A DNA stretch of 64,000 bases from Bacillus sp. THAF10 (GCF_009363695.1 NZ_CP045403.1:2894001-2958000); one strand, 5' to 3'; shown: positions 28,185-36,703, counted from the first letter of the stretch. The notes: generated from the letters alone by a model not told the origin. Made by a program: numbers and translations.

Positions 28185-28994
28185 TTAGATACCAATCGGA
28201 TCTAACACTATGGTAGTAACGTTTTCGATTTTTTGTTCGAATAGTTTGCTTGCGATTTTTTTGAATAATTCTTTGGAGCCGGTCGTATAGAATTCATGGT
28301 CTTCCATTAGTTCGGTTCGGTTTAAAAGGCGTTTGAAATTCAAGATGGTACTAACTTCCCTTGCCGTTTCATCACCTGAGCAGATGAGCTGAATATGCTC
28401 TCCCATTACCTGTTGAATAGTTGGCCGTAGTAGCGGGTAATGCGTACAGCCAAGAATTAAAGTGTCGATATCTGAACCTTTGAACATGTGCAAAGTATCT
28501 TCAACTATATCCTTTGCTCTTTCTCCTTCAAAGTCCCCACTTTCCACAAGGGGCACAAAATTCGGGCAAGCTAGGCTTTCCACCTGCACTTCGTTGTTGA
28601 TGGCTCGAAGTGCATTTGCATAGGCACCGCTGTTGATTGTTCCAACTGTGCCAATTACACCGACTTGGTAATTTTGTGTCACCTTAAGAGCAGTGCGTGC
28701 ACCTGGATCTACCACCCCAATAACAGGAATATTAAGCTGTTCTCTGATTTCCTCTAGCACAACTGCTGTAGCGGTGTTACAGGCTATAACGAGCATTTTT
28801 ATATTGTGTGTTAAAAGGTAGTTCGTCATTTCCCAGGTATACGTACGCACTTCTTCTACTGGCCTTGGCCCGTAAGGACAGCGGGCGGTATCTCCAAGAT
28901 AGATGATGCGCTCTTTCGGAAGCTGCCTCATGATTTCTTTTGCAACGGTTAAGCCGCCAACACCTGAATCAATTACTCCAATTGGTCTTTGCAA
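28185..28994 (-). CDS. racE: Glutamate racemase
   Basis: Supplies D-glutamate for peptidoglycan. The two catalytic cysteines are in [11 protein letters not shown] and LGCTHYPLL. The N-terminus [19 protein letters not shown] and [11 protein letters not shown] are diagnostic. It starts at TTG with GAGGGA upstream. 269 aa. It follows the MarR-type regulator by ten bases and is probably co-transcribed with it. Confidence 0.97.
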   Translation of the reverse strand: MQRPIGVIDSGVGGLTVAKEIMRQLPKERIIYLGDTARCPYGPRPVEEVRTYTWEMTNYLLTHNIKMLVIACNTATAVVLEEIREQLNIPVIGVVDPGARTALKVTQNYQVGVIGTVGTINSGAYANALRAINNEVQVESLACPNFVPLVESGDFEGERAKDIVEDTLHMFKGSDIDTLILGCTHYPLLRPTIQQVMGEHIQLICSGDETAREVSTILNFKRLLNRTELMEDHEFYTTGSKELFKKIASKLFEQKIENVTTIVLDPIGI

Positions 28995-29003
28995 CTATAT
29001 CCC

Positions 29004-29459
29004 TCATTCTTTCATTTCTAGATGTAATCGTGCTAAACACTTTTCTAACATGAAAATTTCATCTTTGGAATAGTTCTTTAGTATGTTTTGCAAATAATCC
29101 TGACGTTTTTTGACTACCTCGGCAATAATGCGTTCCCCTTCTTCTAAAAGATGGATGCGTACCACTCGGCGGTCATTTGGGTCTTTCACGCGCTGAACAA
29201 GCTCATTTTTCTCCATACGATCCACAAGATCTGTTGTCGTACTGCATGCTAAATACATTTTTGTTGAAAGCTCACCTATGGTCATGTCGCCGCCTTCCAT
29301 CAGCCATTGCAATGCAACGAACTGAGGAGGAGTAATGGTATAATTGCTTAGAATCTCGCGACCCTTTTGTTTAACAAGTGTCGCTATGTATCTTAATGAT
29401 TTTTCAATCTCTGCTACTACTTCATGGTCCTGCATTACTGCTTCATTAGAATTTGTCAT
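29004..29459 (-). CDS. ysmB: MarR-family transcriptional regulator (YsmB)
   Basis: A 151-aa winged-helix regulator. The recognition region GDMTIGELSTKMYLACSTTTDLVDRME and the wing DPNDRRVVRIHLLEEGERI fit MarR proteins. The position between gerE and racE matches ysmB. The ligand and targets are unknown. Its immediate proximity to racE suggests shared transcription rather than control of racE. Confidence 0.9.
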   Translation of the reverse strand: MTNSNEAVMQDHEVVAEIEKSLRYIATLVKQKGREILSNYTITPPQFVALQWLMEGGDMTIGELSTKMYLACSTTTDLVDRMEKNELVQRVKDPNDRRVVRIHLLEEGERIIAEVVKKRQDYLQNILKNYSKDEIFMLEKCLARLHLEMKE

Positions 29460-29656
29460 TCTCGACCCTCTTTCTTCCCTTTTATTATTTTTTATCTATT
29501 GCAAAACATAAGATGTCATGTCGTTTTTTAGTGTAGTATGTTTATTTTCTTATGTTTTCATATAAAAAGCAAGAAGTAAAGGGATAGAAACATATTTGTC
29601 CTTATGGAAATAGTGGGTATTATGGAAGGTCTATCAGCTTTGATTCCAATAAACAA

Positions 29657-29697
29657 CCGACTACCATTCATAACGATTTTGTTTGATGGATAGTCGG
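29657..29697 (-). terminator. Terminator of gerE
   Basis: CCGACTATCCAT and ATGGTAGTCGG pair with a bulge, followed by TTGTTT on the minus strand, ten bases after the gerE stop. Confidence 0.8.
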
Positions 29698-29706
29698 CAC
29701 GTTAAG

Positions 29707-29931
29707 TTAAAGCTCTAATTCTCCCATGCGAAGAAGCTCGACAACTGCTTGGGAACGCCCCTTTACTCCCAGCTTTTGCATAGCATTTGAAATGTGGTTC
29801 CGAACTGTCTTTTCACTGATAAACAACTCACCAGCTATTTCCTTTGTTGTCTTATCCTGAACTAACAGCTCAAATACTTCTCTTTCTCTTTTGGTAAGCA
29901 ATGGCTTTGGTTGAAACTCTTTCTCCTTCAA
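29707..29931 (-). CDS. gerE: Spore-specific regulator GerE
   Basis: A 74-aa LuxR-type DNA-binding protein that acts on sigma-K coat genes late in the mother cell. Nearly the whole protein is the LuxR helix-turn-helix: [39 protein letters not shown] and [14 protein letters not shown]. It starts at TTG after AAGGAGGG. A good sigma-K promoter match lies upstream and a terminator downstream, so it is a single-gene unit. Confidence 0.98.
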   Translation of the reverse strand: MKEKEFQPKPLLTKREREVFELLVQDKTTKEIAGELFISEKTVRNHISNAMQKLGVKGRSQAVVELLRMGELEL

Positions 29932-29995
29932 TAATTGTAACCCTCCTTGCCTTAGCCAGAGCTGAACTAGCGGATGGGTGTATATTTAGTCATGG

Positions 29996-30023
29996 TATAA
30001 TATGTTAGATGAAGGGCGGGAGT
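29996..30023 (-). promoter_or_regulatory. Candidate sigma-K promoter of gerE
   Basis: AC-N17-CATATTATA on the minus strand fits the sigma-K pattern AC-N16/17-CATANNNTA, about 65 bases upstream of gerE. gerE is sigma-K-dependent in B. subtilis. Confidence 0.72.
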
Positions 30024-30043
30024 TCCAGAGAAAGTGCAGGATT

Positions 30044-30511
30044 TTAATATTTTTTCATCATTTCTTTTGATTGGAACTGCTTTCTTTGCTGTTCGTTCCA
30101 AGCTTCCCCTTTTCCGGTCAACCTGTTTAACTGTACCATGCGTCCTCTTCCCACAAAACAAGGCGTTCCATCCCCTCTTCTCCCTAGATAATGCAAATCA
30201 ACGGAAGAGGTTCCTACTTCATTTGCTTTTACGCATATTTCCAAGCTCTCTCCAAAAAATACCTGAGAGAGAAAATCACACTGAAGATCTGCAACAACAG
30301 GAATAGTATTGCTTCCAGGCTTTGTCCAGTCCTGCATAAAGCCCAAGCTTTTGAAAAATTCGATACGGGCTTCTTCAAAATAAACAAAAGGAACAGTGTT
30401 GTTCATATGGCCGAACATATCTGTTTCTGAGAATCGCACCTTTAACGGGTGACTGAATGAGAATTCATTCATCCATTCTTGTAAATCTTCAATATAAGCA
30501 GTTTTCTTCAT
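30044..30511 (-). CDS. ysmA: Acyl-CoA thioesterase, hot-dog fold (YsmA)
   Basis: A 155-aa 4HBT-type thioesterase. The motif VRFSETDMFGHMNNTVPFVY contains the expected aspartate, and YFEEARIEFF follows. The substrate is unknown, presumably acyl-CoA. The ATG after GGGGAGG is used, 19 codons inside a longer frame. Position next to gerE matches ysmA. Confidence 0.88.
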   Translation of the reverse strand: MKKTAYIEDLQEWMNEFSFSHPLKVRFSETDMFGHMNNTVPFVYFEEARIEFFKSLGFMQDWTKPGSNTIPVVADLQCDFLSQVFFGESLEICVKANEVGTSSVDLHYLGRRGDGTPCFVGRGRMVQLNRLTGKGEAWNEQQRKQFQSKEMMKKY

Positions 30512-30551
30512 CTCAAATCCTCCCCTTTGTTTGAAAAACAGGTGAAATATC

Positions 30552-30675
30552 GCTGTAGATTTCCGCAAAACAGCTTCGCGTCCGCGAGGCGTGTTGTGAG
30601 CCTTTTCTGCTGCGCCTATGGGGTCTCGGGTCCATCGGCTTCATTTCCGAGAACTGATAGCTCCAATCTACAGCT
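30552..30675 (+). repeat. Dispersed palindromic repeat, copy 4
   Basis: Begins GCTGTAGATTTCCGCAAAAC and ends GCTCCAATCTACAGC. The 10-base ends are perfect inverted repeats (with A for T at the same site in both arms, as in copy 1). The centre is diverged but keeps GAGCC and TGGGGTC. It lies between sdhB and ysmA. Confidence 0.85.
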
Positions 30676-30720
30676 AGGAACTACCTATCATAAACATTCA
30701 TCTATAATTTAGCTTTTTTG

Positions 30721-30756
30721 AAAAAAAACGCCTCTTTCATGACTAAAAGAGGCGTT
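30721..30756 (-). terminator. Terminator of the sdhCAB operon
   Basis: AACGCCTCTTT and AAAGAGGCGTT with an 8-nt loop and T8 on the minus strand. Confidence 0.92.
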
Positions 30757-30765
30757 CTATATTTG

Positions 30766-31533
30766 TTATCCTTGGTCACTTCCAAAGAAGCTTCTAAACA
30801 TTTGCACTGTTGTGTCACGGTTAAGCGCAGCAATAGATGTTGTAAGAGGAATACCTTTTGGGCAGGACTGCACACAGTTTTGTGAGTTTCCGCAGTTTGC
30901 AAGGCCTCCATCTCCCATGATCGCTTCTAGGCGCTCTGATTTATTCATTTCTCCCGTTGGATGCGCGTTAAATAGGCGCACTTGGGAAAGTGGGGCTGGA
31001 CCGATAAAGTCTGATTTGCTGTTCACGTTTGGACATGCCTCTAAGCAAACACCGCAAGTCATACATTTGGAAAGCTCATATGCCCATTGACGCTTTTTCT
31101 CTGGCATACGAGGACCAGGTCCAAGATCGTACGTTCCATCGATTGGAATCCATGCTTTGACCTTTTTCAAGGAATCAAACATACGGCTTCTGTCGACTTG
31201 AAGGTCACGCACAACCGGGAAGGTACTCATTGGCTCAAGCACAATCGGTTGTTCCAATTGATCCACAAGCGCGGTACAGGATTGACGTGGCTTGCCGTTG
31301 ATGACCATCGAACATGCTCCACATACTTCTTCCAAACAGTTCATATCCCAGTTAACTGGCGTGGTATCTTTACCAGATTTGTTTACCGGATTACGACGAA
31401 CTTCCATCAGTGCAGAAATTACATTCATATTTGGACGGTATGGTAATTCAAATTCCTCAAAATAAGGGGCTCCCTCAGGGCCATCCTGACGCTTCACTTT
31501 AAACAATACTGTTTTCGTTTGTTCAGCCATCAT
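30766..31533 (-). CDS. sdhB: Succinate dehydrogenase iron-sulfur subunit
   Basis: Electron-transfer subunit of complex II. Ligands are visible for the [2Fe-2S] centre in CLEEVCGACSMVINGKPRQSC-type spacing (start at CLEEVCGACS) and for the other clusters in CMTCGVCLEACP and CGNSQNCVQSCPKG. The length is 255 aa. Two adjacent ATG codons follow GGGGGT; either could be used. The first overlaps the sdhA stop (TAATG), implying coupling. Confidence 0.97.
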   Translation of the reverse strand: MMAEQTKTVLFKVKRQDGPEGAPYFEEFELPYRPNMNVISALMEVRRNPVNKSGKDTTPVNWDMNCLEEVCGACSMVINGKPRQSCTALVDQLEQPIVLEPMSTFPVVRDLQVDRSRMFDSLKKVKAWIPIDGTYDLGPGPRMPEKKRQWAYELSKCMTCGVCLEACPNVNSKSDFIGPAPLSQVRLFNAHPTGEMNKSERLEAIMGDGGLANCGNSQNCVQSCPKGIPLTTSIAALNRDTTVQMFRSFFGSDQG

Positions 31534-33290
31534 TATTTACCCCCTTTTTTCTTCGAGTAGTCACGTTTACGTGGCGGAATTAGGCTAACATCCACTTCTT
31601 CATAGAATAGTTCTGGTGCGGATTTAGGACCGGTGAATTTCGCCATCGTTGTTTTTAAGAACTTCTCATCGTTACGCTCTGGGAAGTCAGGCTTATAGTG
31701 CGCTCCACGACTTTCATCACGGTTAAGAGCACCAAGCGTGATAACACGTCCAAGTTGTAGCATATGTTGAAGCTGACGGGTAAATGCCGCTCCTTGGTTG
31801 CTCCATTTTGCAGTGTCATTAATATTGATATTGTCATAGCGTTCAAGCAACTCTTGGATTTTTGCATCCGTTTGCTGTAGCTTGTCGTTGTAACGTACAA
31901 CTGTTACGTTGTCTGTCATCCACTCGCCAAGCTCTTTATGAAGCACATAGGCATTTTCTGTACCATTCATGGTCATAATGTTGTTCCACTTTGCTTCTTC
32001 TTCTTTTACATAGCGCTCAAAAAGAGAGGAAGAAAGAGAATCTGTGGATTTTTCTAATCCGTTCATATATTCGACTGCTTTTGGACCGGCAACCATACCA
32101 CCGTAAATCGCAGAAAGCAGTGAGTTTGCTCCGAGGCGATTTGCACCATGCTGAGAATAATCACACTCTCCAGCTGCAAATAGACCTGGAATGTTCGTCA
32201 TTTGATCATAGTCTACCCATAGTCCACCCATAGAGTAGTGAACAGCAGGGAAGATTTTCATTGGAACTTTACGAGGATCATCACCCATGAATTTTTCATA
32301 GATTTCAATAATCCCACCAAGCTTAATGTCAAGCTCTTTTGGATCCTTATGAGAAAGATCCAAGTACACCATGTTCTCTCCATTAATACCAAGCTTTTGG
32401 TTTACGCACACATCAAAAATTTCACGAGTGGCGATATCACGAGGTACAAGGTTTCCGTATGCAGGATATTTTTCCTCTAGGAAGTACCAAGGCTTTCCGT
32501 CTTTGTAAGTCCAAACACGTCCACCTTCTCCACGAGCAGATTCACTCATGAGGCGAAGCTTGTCATCTCCAGGAATCGCAGTTGGGTGAATTTGGATAAA
32601 TTCCCCGTTAGAGTAATACGCTCCTTGTTGATAAACGATGGATGCTGCAGAGCCTGTGTTGATAACAGAGTTTGTAGACTTACCAAAGATAATTCCAGGG
32701 CCTCCAGTTGCCATAATGACGGCATCCGCAGGGAAAGAAACGATCTCCATGGATGTTAGGTTTTGAGCTACGATTCCGCGGCAAACTCCCTCGTCATCTA
32801 CGATAGAACCAAGGAATTCCCAGCCCTCATATTTTGTAACTAGGCCAGCTACCTCATGACGACGAACCTGCTCATCAAGCGCATACAATAGCTGTTGTCC
32901 TGTTGTTGCTCCAGCGAATGCTGTACGGTGATGCTGCGTTCCACCGAAACGACGGAAGTCAAGTAATCCTTCAGGGGTACGGTTAAACATTACACCCATA
33001 CGGTCTAGTAAGTGAATGATTCCAGGTGCTGCTTCACACATTGCTTTTACAGGTGGTTGGTTTGCTAAGAAGTCCCCACCATAAACGGTATCATCAAAAT
33101 GCTCCCACGGAGAATCTCCTTCTCCTTTTGTGTTTACTGCCCCGTTAATTCCACCTTGGGCACAAACTGAGTGAGAACGTTTAACTGGTACTAATGAAAA
33201 TAGATCAACCGGCACGCCTTTTTCTGCGGCTTTAATGGTTGCCATTAAGCCCGCCAAGCCGCCGCCGACCACGATAACTTTTTTACTCAT
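31533..33290 (-). CDS. sdhA: Succinate dehydrogenase flavoprotein subunit
   Basis: FAD-binding catalytic subunit, 585 aa, of the Bacillus (menaquinone-linked) type. The N-terminal dinucleotide fold is VVGGGLAGLMATIKAAEKG. The covalent-FAD histidine is in SHSVCAQGGINGA. The active-site region holds the HPTAIPG and SARGEGGRV motifs, and GLFAAGECDYSQHGANRLG lies in the FAD domain. It oxidises succinate to fumarate at the cytoplasmic face of the membrane with SdhB and SdhC. Confidence 0.98.
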   Translation of the reverse strand: MSKKVIVVGGGLAGLMATIKAAEKGVPVDLFSLVPVKRSHSVCAQGGINGAVNTKGEGDSPWEHFDDTVYGGDFLANQPPVKAMCEAAPGIIHLLDRMGVMFNRTPEGLLDFRRFGGTQHHRTAFAGATTGQQLLYALDEQVRRHEVAGLVTKYEGWEFLGSIVDDEGVCRGIVAQNLTSMEIVSFPADAVIMATGGPGIIFGKSTNSVINTGSAASIVYQQGAYYSNGEFIQIHPTAIPGDDKLRLMSESARGEGGRVWTYKDGKPWYFLEEKYPAYGNLVPRDIATREIFDVCVNQKLGINGENMVYLDLSHKDPKELDIKLGGIIEIYEKFMGDDPRKVPMKIFPAVHYSMGGLWVDYDQMTNIPGLFAAGECDYSQHGANRLGANSLLSAIYGGMVAGPKAVEYMNGLEKSTDSLSSSLFERYVKEEEAKWNNIMTMNGTENAYVLHKELGEWMTDNVTVVRYNDKLQQTDAKIQELLERYDNININDTAKWSNQGAAFTRQLQHMLQLGRVITLGALNRDESRGAHYKPDFPERNDEKFLKTTMAKFTGPKSAPELFYEEVDVSLIPPRKRDYSKKKGGK

Positions 33291-33319
33291 ATGTAACTCA
33301 CTCCTTAATTAGTTGCTGT

Positions 33320-33928
33320 TTATACGAATGCGAAGATTGCACGTAAGCCTACGAAAGATAAAGCAAAGAAGATTCCGATCGTTACGTAGGTTGCAATTAG
33401 TTGAGAACGAGGAGTTACTGTAATTCCCCAGCTTACACAGAAGGACCATAGTCCGTTTGCAAAGTGGAAAATTGTCGCAATTACACCAACAATGTAGAAC
33501 ACTAACATAAATGGACTAGAAAGAATGCTAGCCATCATATCAAAGTTTACATCCGTTCCTAAAGCAGCTGCGATTCTCGTTTCCCATACATGCCATACGA
33601 TAAAAATTAATGTAATGATTCCTGTAAAACGTTGGAGTACAAACATCCAGTTACGCACAAATCCATAATTGCTTACATTGTTTTTTGCTGTAAATGCAAT
33701 ATACAACCCGTAAACCGCGTGGAAAATGATTGGAAGAAAGATTACAAAAATTTCAAGCGCATAACGAAAAGGCAAACTCTCCATAAAGTGTGCCGCTTTG
33801 TTAAAGTTCTCTTGCCCGTAAACCGCAAAATGGTTAATCACCAAATGCTGAACGAGGAAAAGACCAACAGGAATGACTCCTAGTAACGAATGGAGTCTAC
33901 GAAGTAAAAATTCACGTTCTGTTGCCAT
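33320..33928 (-). CDS. sdhC: Succinate dehydrogenase cytochrome b558 subunit
   Basis: Five-helix membrane anchor with two hemes b. Histidines in the expected helices are seen in RRLHSLLG, PIIFHAVYG, IVWHVWE and TIFHFANG. The ATG after AAAGGGGG is chosen, eleven codons inside a longer frame, giving ATEREFLLRRLHSL as in other Bacillus. The protein is 202 aa. First gene of sdhCAB; TATAAT at 33995-34000 is a likely -10. Confidence 0.96.
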   Translation of the reverse strand: MATEREFLLRRLHSLLGVIPVGLFLVQHLVINHFAVYGQENFNKAAHFMESLPFRYALEIFVIFLPIIFHAVYGLYIAFTAKNNVSNYGFVRNWMFVLQRFTGIITLIFIVWHVWETRIAAALGTDVNFDMMASILSSPFMLVFYIVGVIATIFHFANGLWSFCVSWGITVTPRSQLIATYVTIGIFFALSFVGLRAIFAFV

Positions 33929-34280
33929 CACTAAACCCCCTTTTTCAAATAAAAAAATCAACGTGATGCTAGTAAGTTCTTTTTTTCACTATCTATTATA
34001 GTAGAAAAATCATCGAACTCCCCAACTCGATTTTGAAACTTTCAATAAAATGAAAGCCTTTGCAGATATCTCGACAAATATGTGACACATTTATTTTACT
34101 CCCCTATATTGGAAGCGTCAAGAAAACGTGGCCAAAAAATGCACTTTTATAAAAACGGTAAACCTTAGTAATTATCTGAAAAATATAAAAATATATTACT
34201 AGAATAAAAATGCTCCATACGTTTTATTTATTAAGATGTTCTAATAGTATATAATGGTCTTAGAGAAAGAGGGGAACCAA
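33929..34280. promoter_or_regulatory. Divergent promoter region of sdhCAB and yslB
   Basis: A gene-free interval between divergent operons. Towards sdhC there is CTACTATAATAG (-10 at 33995-34000) and a CTTTCA-N-TGAAAG dyad near 34049-34064. Towards yslB there is AGTATATAATGG near 34247-34253. Both -35 boxes are poor. Nothing else was recognised. Confidence 0.5.
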
Positions 34281-34712
34281 ATGACAGAATCGAATAACCA
34301 ACAAGAAGTAATCGACCAACAATTGCACGTTCCTATTTTCGGATATGAATTAATTCGTGACATGCTTCTCCCTGACCTATTAGGTAAAGATCATAACCAA
34401 ATCATCTACTGGGCAGGTAAGCTACTCGCCCGCAAATTTACGATTGACACCCATGAAGGGATCTCCCAGTTTTTTAAAGAAGCTGGTTGGGGTGAACTAG
34501 AATTAGTGGAGCAGAGCAAATACGAAATGAAGTTTGCAATTCGTGGCGAGATGATTGATCGCCGTCTTGAATTAAATAAAGACGCGACATTTCAACTAGA
34601 AGCCGGCTTTATCGCCGAACAAATTCAACGCCAAAAAAGCAAAAATGCCGAAGCAGTAGAAGAACAAAGAAAGAAAAAAGAGATACAGATTACCGTTCAA
34701 TGGGATAAATAG
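34281..34712 (+). CDS. yslB: YslB family protein (DUF2507)
   Basis: A 143-aa cytoplasmic protein with the family opening VPIFGYELIRDMLLPDLLG and the stretch IIYWAGKLLARKF, related to V4R-like small-ligand domains. The ATG after AGAGGGG is used, nine codons inside the open frame. It lies between lysC and sdh in many Bacillus. Function unknown. Confidence 0.88.
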   Translation: MTESNNQQEVIDQQLHVPIFGYELIRDMLLPDLLGKDHNQIIYWAGKLLARKFTIDTHEGISQFFKEAGWGELELVEQSKYEMKFAIRGEMIDRRLELNKDATFQLEAGFIAEQIQRQKSKNAEAVEEQRKKKEIQITVQWDK

Positions 34713-35015
34713 GCTCTTTTCTAAAAGCTTGTTGCTGCCTCCAGGGTGGTCTCCGGAATATAATCCGGAAGCTTGACTACCTTAAGGGTGGCAACCCATT
34801 TCGACGGTTAGATGATCCAGCCCCTGTCATTTCAGGGCTGTTTTTTTTTAGTTGGTACTTACTTATTAATAAGACACACTTAATCAACGTTACTGTCGTG
34901 CTTTTTTCGTAGAGGAATTTTTAAATACGTGTCAACTTTTCTTCAAATAAAAATTAGAAAAAGTCTTAAAGGCGACTTTTTCTTAGGTTTTAGCAACAAT
35001 CTTTTAGAAAAGAGC
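34713..35015. mobile_element. Inverted-repeat-bounded element between yslB and lysC
   Basis: The ends are a 24-bp inverted repeat with one mismatch: 34713-34736 (GCTCTTTTCTAAAAG then CTTGTTGCT) and 34992-35015 (AGCAACAAT then CTTTTAGAAAAGAGC). The 303-base interval has no ORF. It holds a long symmetric hairpin with its own terminator (34731-34849) and a second perfect hairpin, AGAAAAAGTC-N8-GACTTTTTCT (34956-34983). The right end plus that hairpin is repeated at 55491-55549. No target duplication was found, so a MITE-like origin is inference. Confidence 0.55.
34731..34849 (+). ncRNA. Unidentified structured RNA with terminator, downstream of yslB
   Basis: Three nested helices line up exactly. 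GTTGCTGCC pairs with GGTGGCAAC; GGTGGTC pairs with GACTACC; and TCCGGA pairs with TCCGGA around ATATAA. Symmetric 5-base internal loops separate them. About 20 bases later CAGCCC...GGGCTG and T9 form a terminator. It lies directly after the yslB stop, so it is either a 3' UTR structure or a processed small RNA. No plus-strand gene follows, so it is not a riboswitch for a downstream gene. I recognise no known family. Confidence 0.6.
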
Positions 35016-35030
35016 TTTTTGAAAAAAGTA

Positions 35031-35057
35031 AAAAACGCCCTAAGTATAGGACGCTTT
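35031..35057 (-). terminator. Terminator of lysC
   Basis: GCGTCCTA and TAGGGCGT pair with wobbles around TACT, followed by TTTTTTACTTTTTTC on the minus strand. Confidence 0.8.
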
Positions 35058-35068
35058 CTTGAACTTTA

Positions 35069-35572
35069 TTAGCTTAACACACGCTCAACAGACTCTTCTC
35101 CCAGTTTAAACGCAACATGTAATGCTTCTACTGCGCGTACCATTTCCGCTACATCCACTACCGTGGATACTTTTATCTCTGAGGTACTAACCATTTTAAC
35201 ATGAATTCCTTCTGTCGCTAGGACCTGAAACATCTCTGCTGCAACCCCAGGATTGGAAACCATCCCACTGCCGACGATAGATACTTTCGCTAAACCGCTC
35301 TCCTGTTCAATTGACGAGAATCCAAGACGATCCTGGTATTCATTTAGAACTTCCAGCGTCTCTTTCACATCTACAGTTTTGACTGAAAAAGAAATATTGG
35401 TTGTGTCTTTATCCATACTTGTTTGTATGATGATGTCAACGTTTAGGTTATGCTGTGCAAGGGTCGTAAATATGGTAGATAAGGTATGTAGTTCGTTTGG
35501 CAATCCACATACTGTTATTCTTGTAACTTGATCTTCAAATGCGATTCCTCTAACCATTAGATTTTTTTCCAT
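35069..35572 (-). CDS. lysC: Aspartokinase II beta subunit, internal in-frame start
   Basis: Inside lysC, codon 247 is an ATG beginning MEKNLMVRGIAFEDQ. It is preceded by GAGGAGGAAG at a spacing of about five bases, stronger than the site of the full-length start. In B. subtilis the beta subunit of the alpha2-beta2 enzyme is made from exactly such an internal start. The product would be 167 aa and comprise only the ACT regulatory domains. Confidence 0.8.
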   Translation of the reverse strand: MEKNLMVRGIAFEDQVTRITVCGLPNELHTLSTIFTTLAQHNLNVDIIIQTSMDKDTTNISFSVKTVDVKETLEVLNEYQDRLGFSSIEQESGLAKVSIVGSGMVSNPGVAAEMFQVLATEGIHVKMVSTSEIKVSTVVDVAEMVRAVEALHVAFKLGEESVERVLS

Positions 35573-36310
35573 GGAAACTTCCTCCTCAATAATCGTTCCT
35601 TCTTCTTCTTCCATACTCGATCTTACAACAAGCTGTACTCCATAGTTTTTGGCAAACTCCACTGCTCGTGGATGAAGGACTCCGGCACCGAGGTTTGCAA
35701 GTTCTAGCATTTCATCATAAGCAATAGCAGAAAGCTTTCTAGCGTTCTTGACAAAACGTGGGTCAGTGGTAAAAACACCGGTTACGTCTGTATAAATATC
35801 ACATTTCTTTGCCTTTAAGGCTGCAGCTAATGCAACAGCAGTCGTATCCGATCCGCCACGGCCGAGTGTCGTAATCTCGTTGGCTGCCGTAATTCCTTGA
35901 AATCCGGCAACAATGACAATTTTTCCTGCATCAAGGTAGCTCGCTAGCAGGTCTGTTTCAATATGTGTAATTCTCGCGTTTCCATGAACAGGCTCCGTTC
36001 GAATTCCAGCCTGCCAGCCTGTTAAGGAAACTGCTTCATGGCCTCTCACCTGAAGGGCCATCGCCAAGAGTGAAATCGTGATTTGTTCTCCCGTCGTTAA
36101 AAGCATATCCATATCCCGCTTACTTGGATGAGGATTGATGGCATTGGCAAGTGTAAGTAATTCATCGGTCGTTTTTCCCATAGCAGAAACAACAACTACC
36201 ACCTTATGTCCTTTTTCCACTTCCCTGATTACGCGTCCGGCCACGTGTTGAATTCGTTCAACAGAGCCTACGGATGTACCTCCAAATTTTTGTACGACGA
36301 TTGTTGACAT
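35069..36310 (-). CDS. lysC: Aspartokinase II, lysine-sensitive
   Basis: Phosphorylates aspartate, opening the lysine, diaminopimelate, threonine and methionine pathways. The catalytic domain begins STIVVQKFGGTSVGSVERIQ and includes TTLGRGGSDTTAVALAAALK and VFTTDPR. Two ACT domains occupy the last 165 residues (VTRITVCGLPNELHTLSTIF and LAKVSIVGSGMVSNPGVAAE). The ATG with AAGGA upstream is chosen, giving 413 aa. An in-frame internal start for the beta subunit is present. The leader carries a lysine riboswitch, fitting feedback control by lysine. Confidence 0.97.
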   Translation of the reverse strand: MSTIVVQKFGGTSVGSVERIQHVAGRVIREVEKGHKVVVVVSAMGKTTDELLTLANAINPHPSKRDMDMLLTTGEQITISLLAMALQVRGHEAVSLTGWQAGIRTEPVHGNARITHIETDLLASYLDAGKIVIVAGFQGITAANEITTLGRGGSDTTAVALAAALKAKKCDIYTDVTGVFTTDPRFVKNARKLSAIAYDEMLELANLGAGVLHPRAVEFAKNYGVQLVVRSSMEEEEGTIIEEEVSMEKNLMVRGIAFEDQVTRITVCGLPNELHTLSTIFTTLAQHNLNVDIIIQTSMDKDTTNISFSVKTVDVKETLEVLNEYQDRLGFSSIEQESGLAKVSIVGSGMVSNPGVAAEMFQVLATEGIHVKMVSTSEIKVSTVVDVAEMVRAVEALHVAFKLGEESVERVLS

Positions 36311-36388
36311 GCACACCATTCCTTTTTTGTGATTATTTCATCATAATGTAACAAGATAGACAGCTAAAAACTGTTCTTAAAAACAAAA

Positions 36389-36630
36389 AACAGCAATGAG
36401 CTAAAGTCTCATTGCTGTGATTGGCAAAAAATAACATATCCGTTCACGCGGTGAGATAGCTCTCCAGGTAGCACAAAGACAACCTGACAGTCCTACATTT
36501 CTTAAACGCAGAACCAGTAAAAAAAAGAAAAAGAGACTTTTTTTTACTTCGGCGATCTCCCCTTTCTGTAATCTTCACGGAAGCTCTTTCTTCTCCGACT
36601 ACATACTTATGAAGCTCGCACCTCTATCAT
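36389..36630 (-). promoter_or_regulatory. Lysine riboswitch (L box) of lysC
   Basis: The minus strand shows the conserved L-box segments in order: AGAGGTGCGAGCTTC, GGGGAGATCGCCGAAG, GACTGTCAGGTTGTCTTTG and TGGAGAGCTATCTCACC. These are followed by the expression platform terminator ACAGCAATGAG-N7-CTCATTGCTGT with T6 (36389-36418). Lysine binding is expected to favour the terminator. Confidence 0.96.
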
Positions 36631-36671
36631 CACTTCAAAATTTGAAGTGGCACATTATGAAATTAATAGTG

Positions 36672-36700
36672 ATTATAACAGACAATTCTATGCCTTACAA
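36672..36700 (-). promoter_or_regulatory. Sigma-A promoter of lysC
   Basis: TTGTAA-N17-TATAAT lies upstream of the riboswitch, next to the uvrC stop. Between it and the aptamer lies a perfect palindrome CACTTCAAA-A-TTTGAAGTG (36631-36649). Confidence 0.75.
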
Positions 36701-36703
36701 CAC

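Noticed and set aside
34731..34849. T-box, because of AAGGGTGGCAAC after yslB
   Set aside because: The T-box core TGGNACCGCG is not completed, the segment is fully paired in another hairpin, and no plus-strand gene lies downstream.
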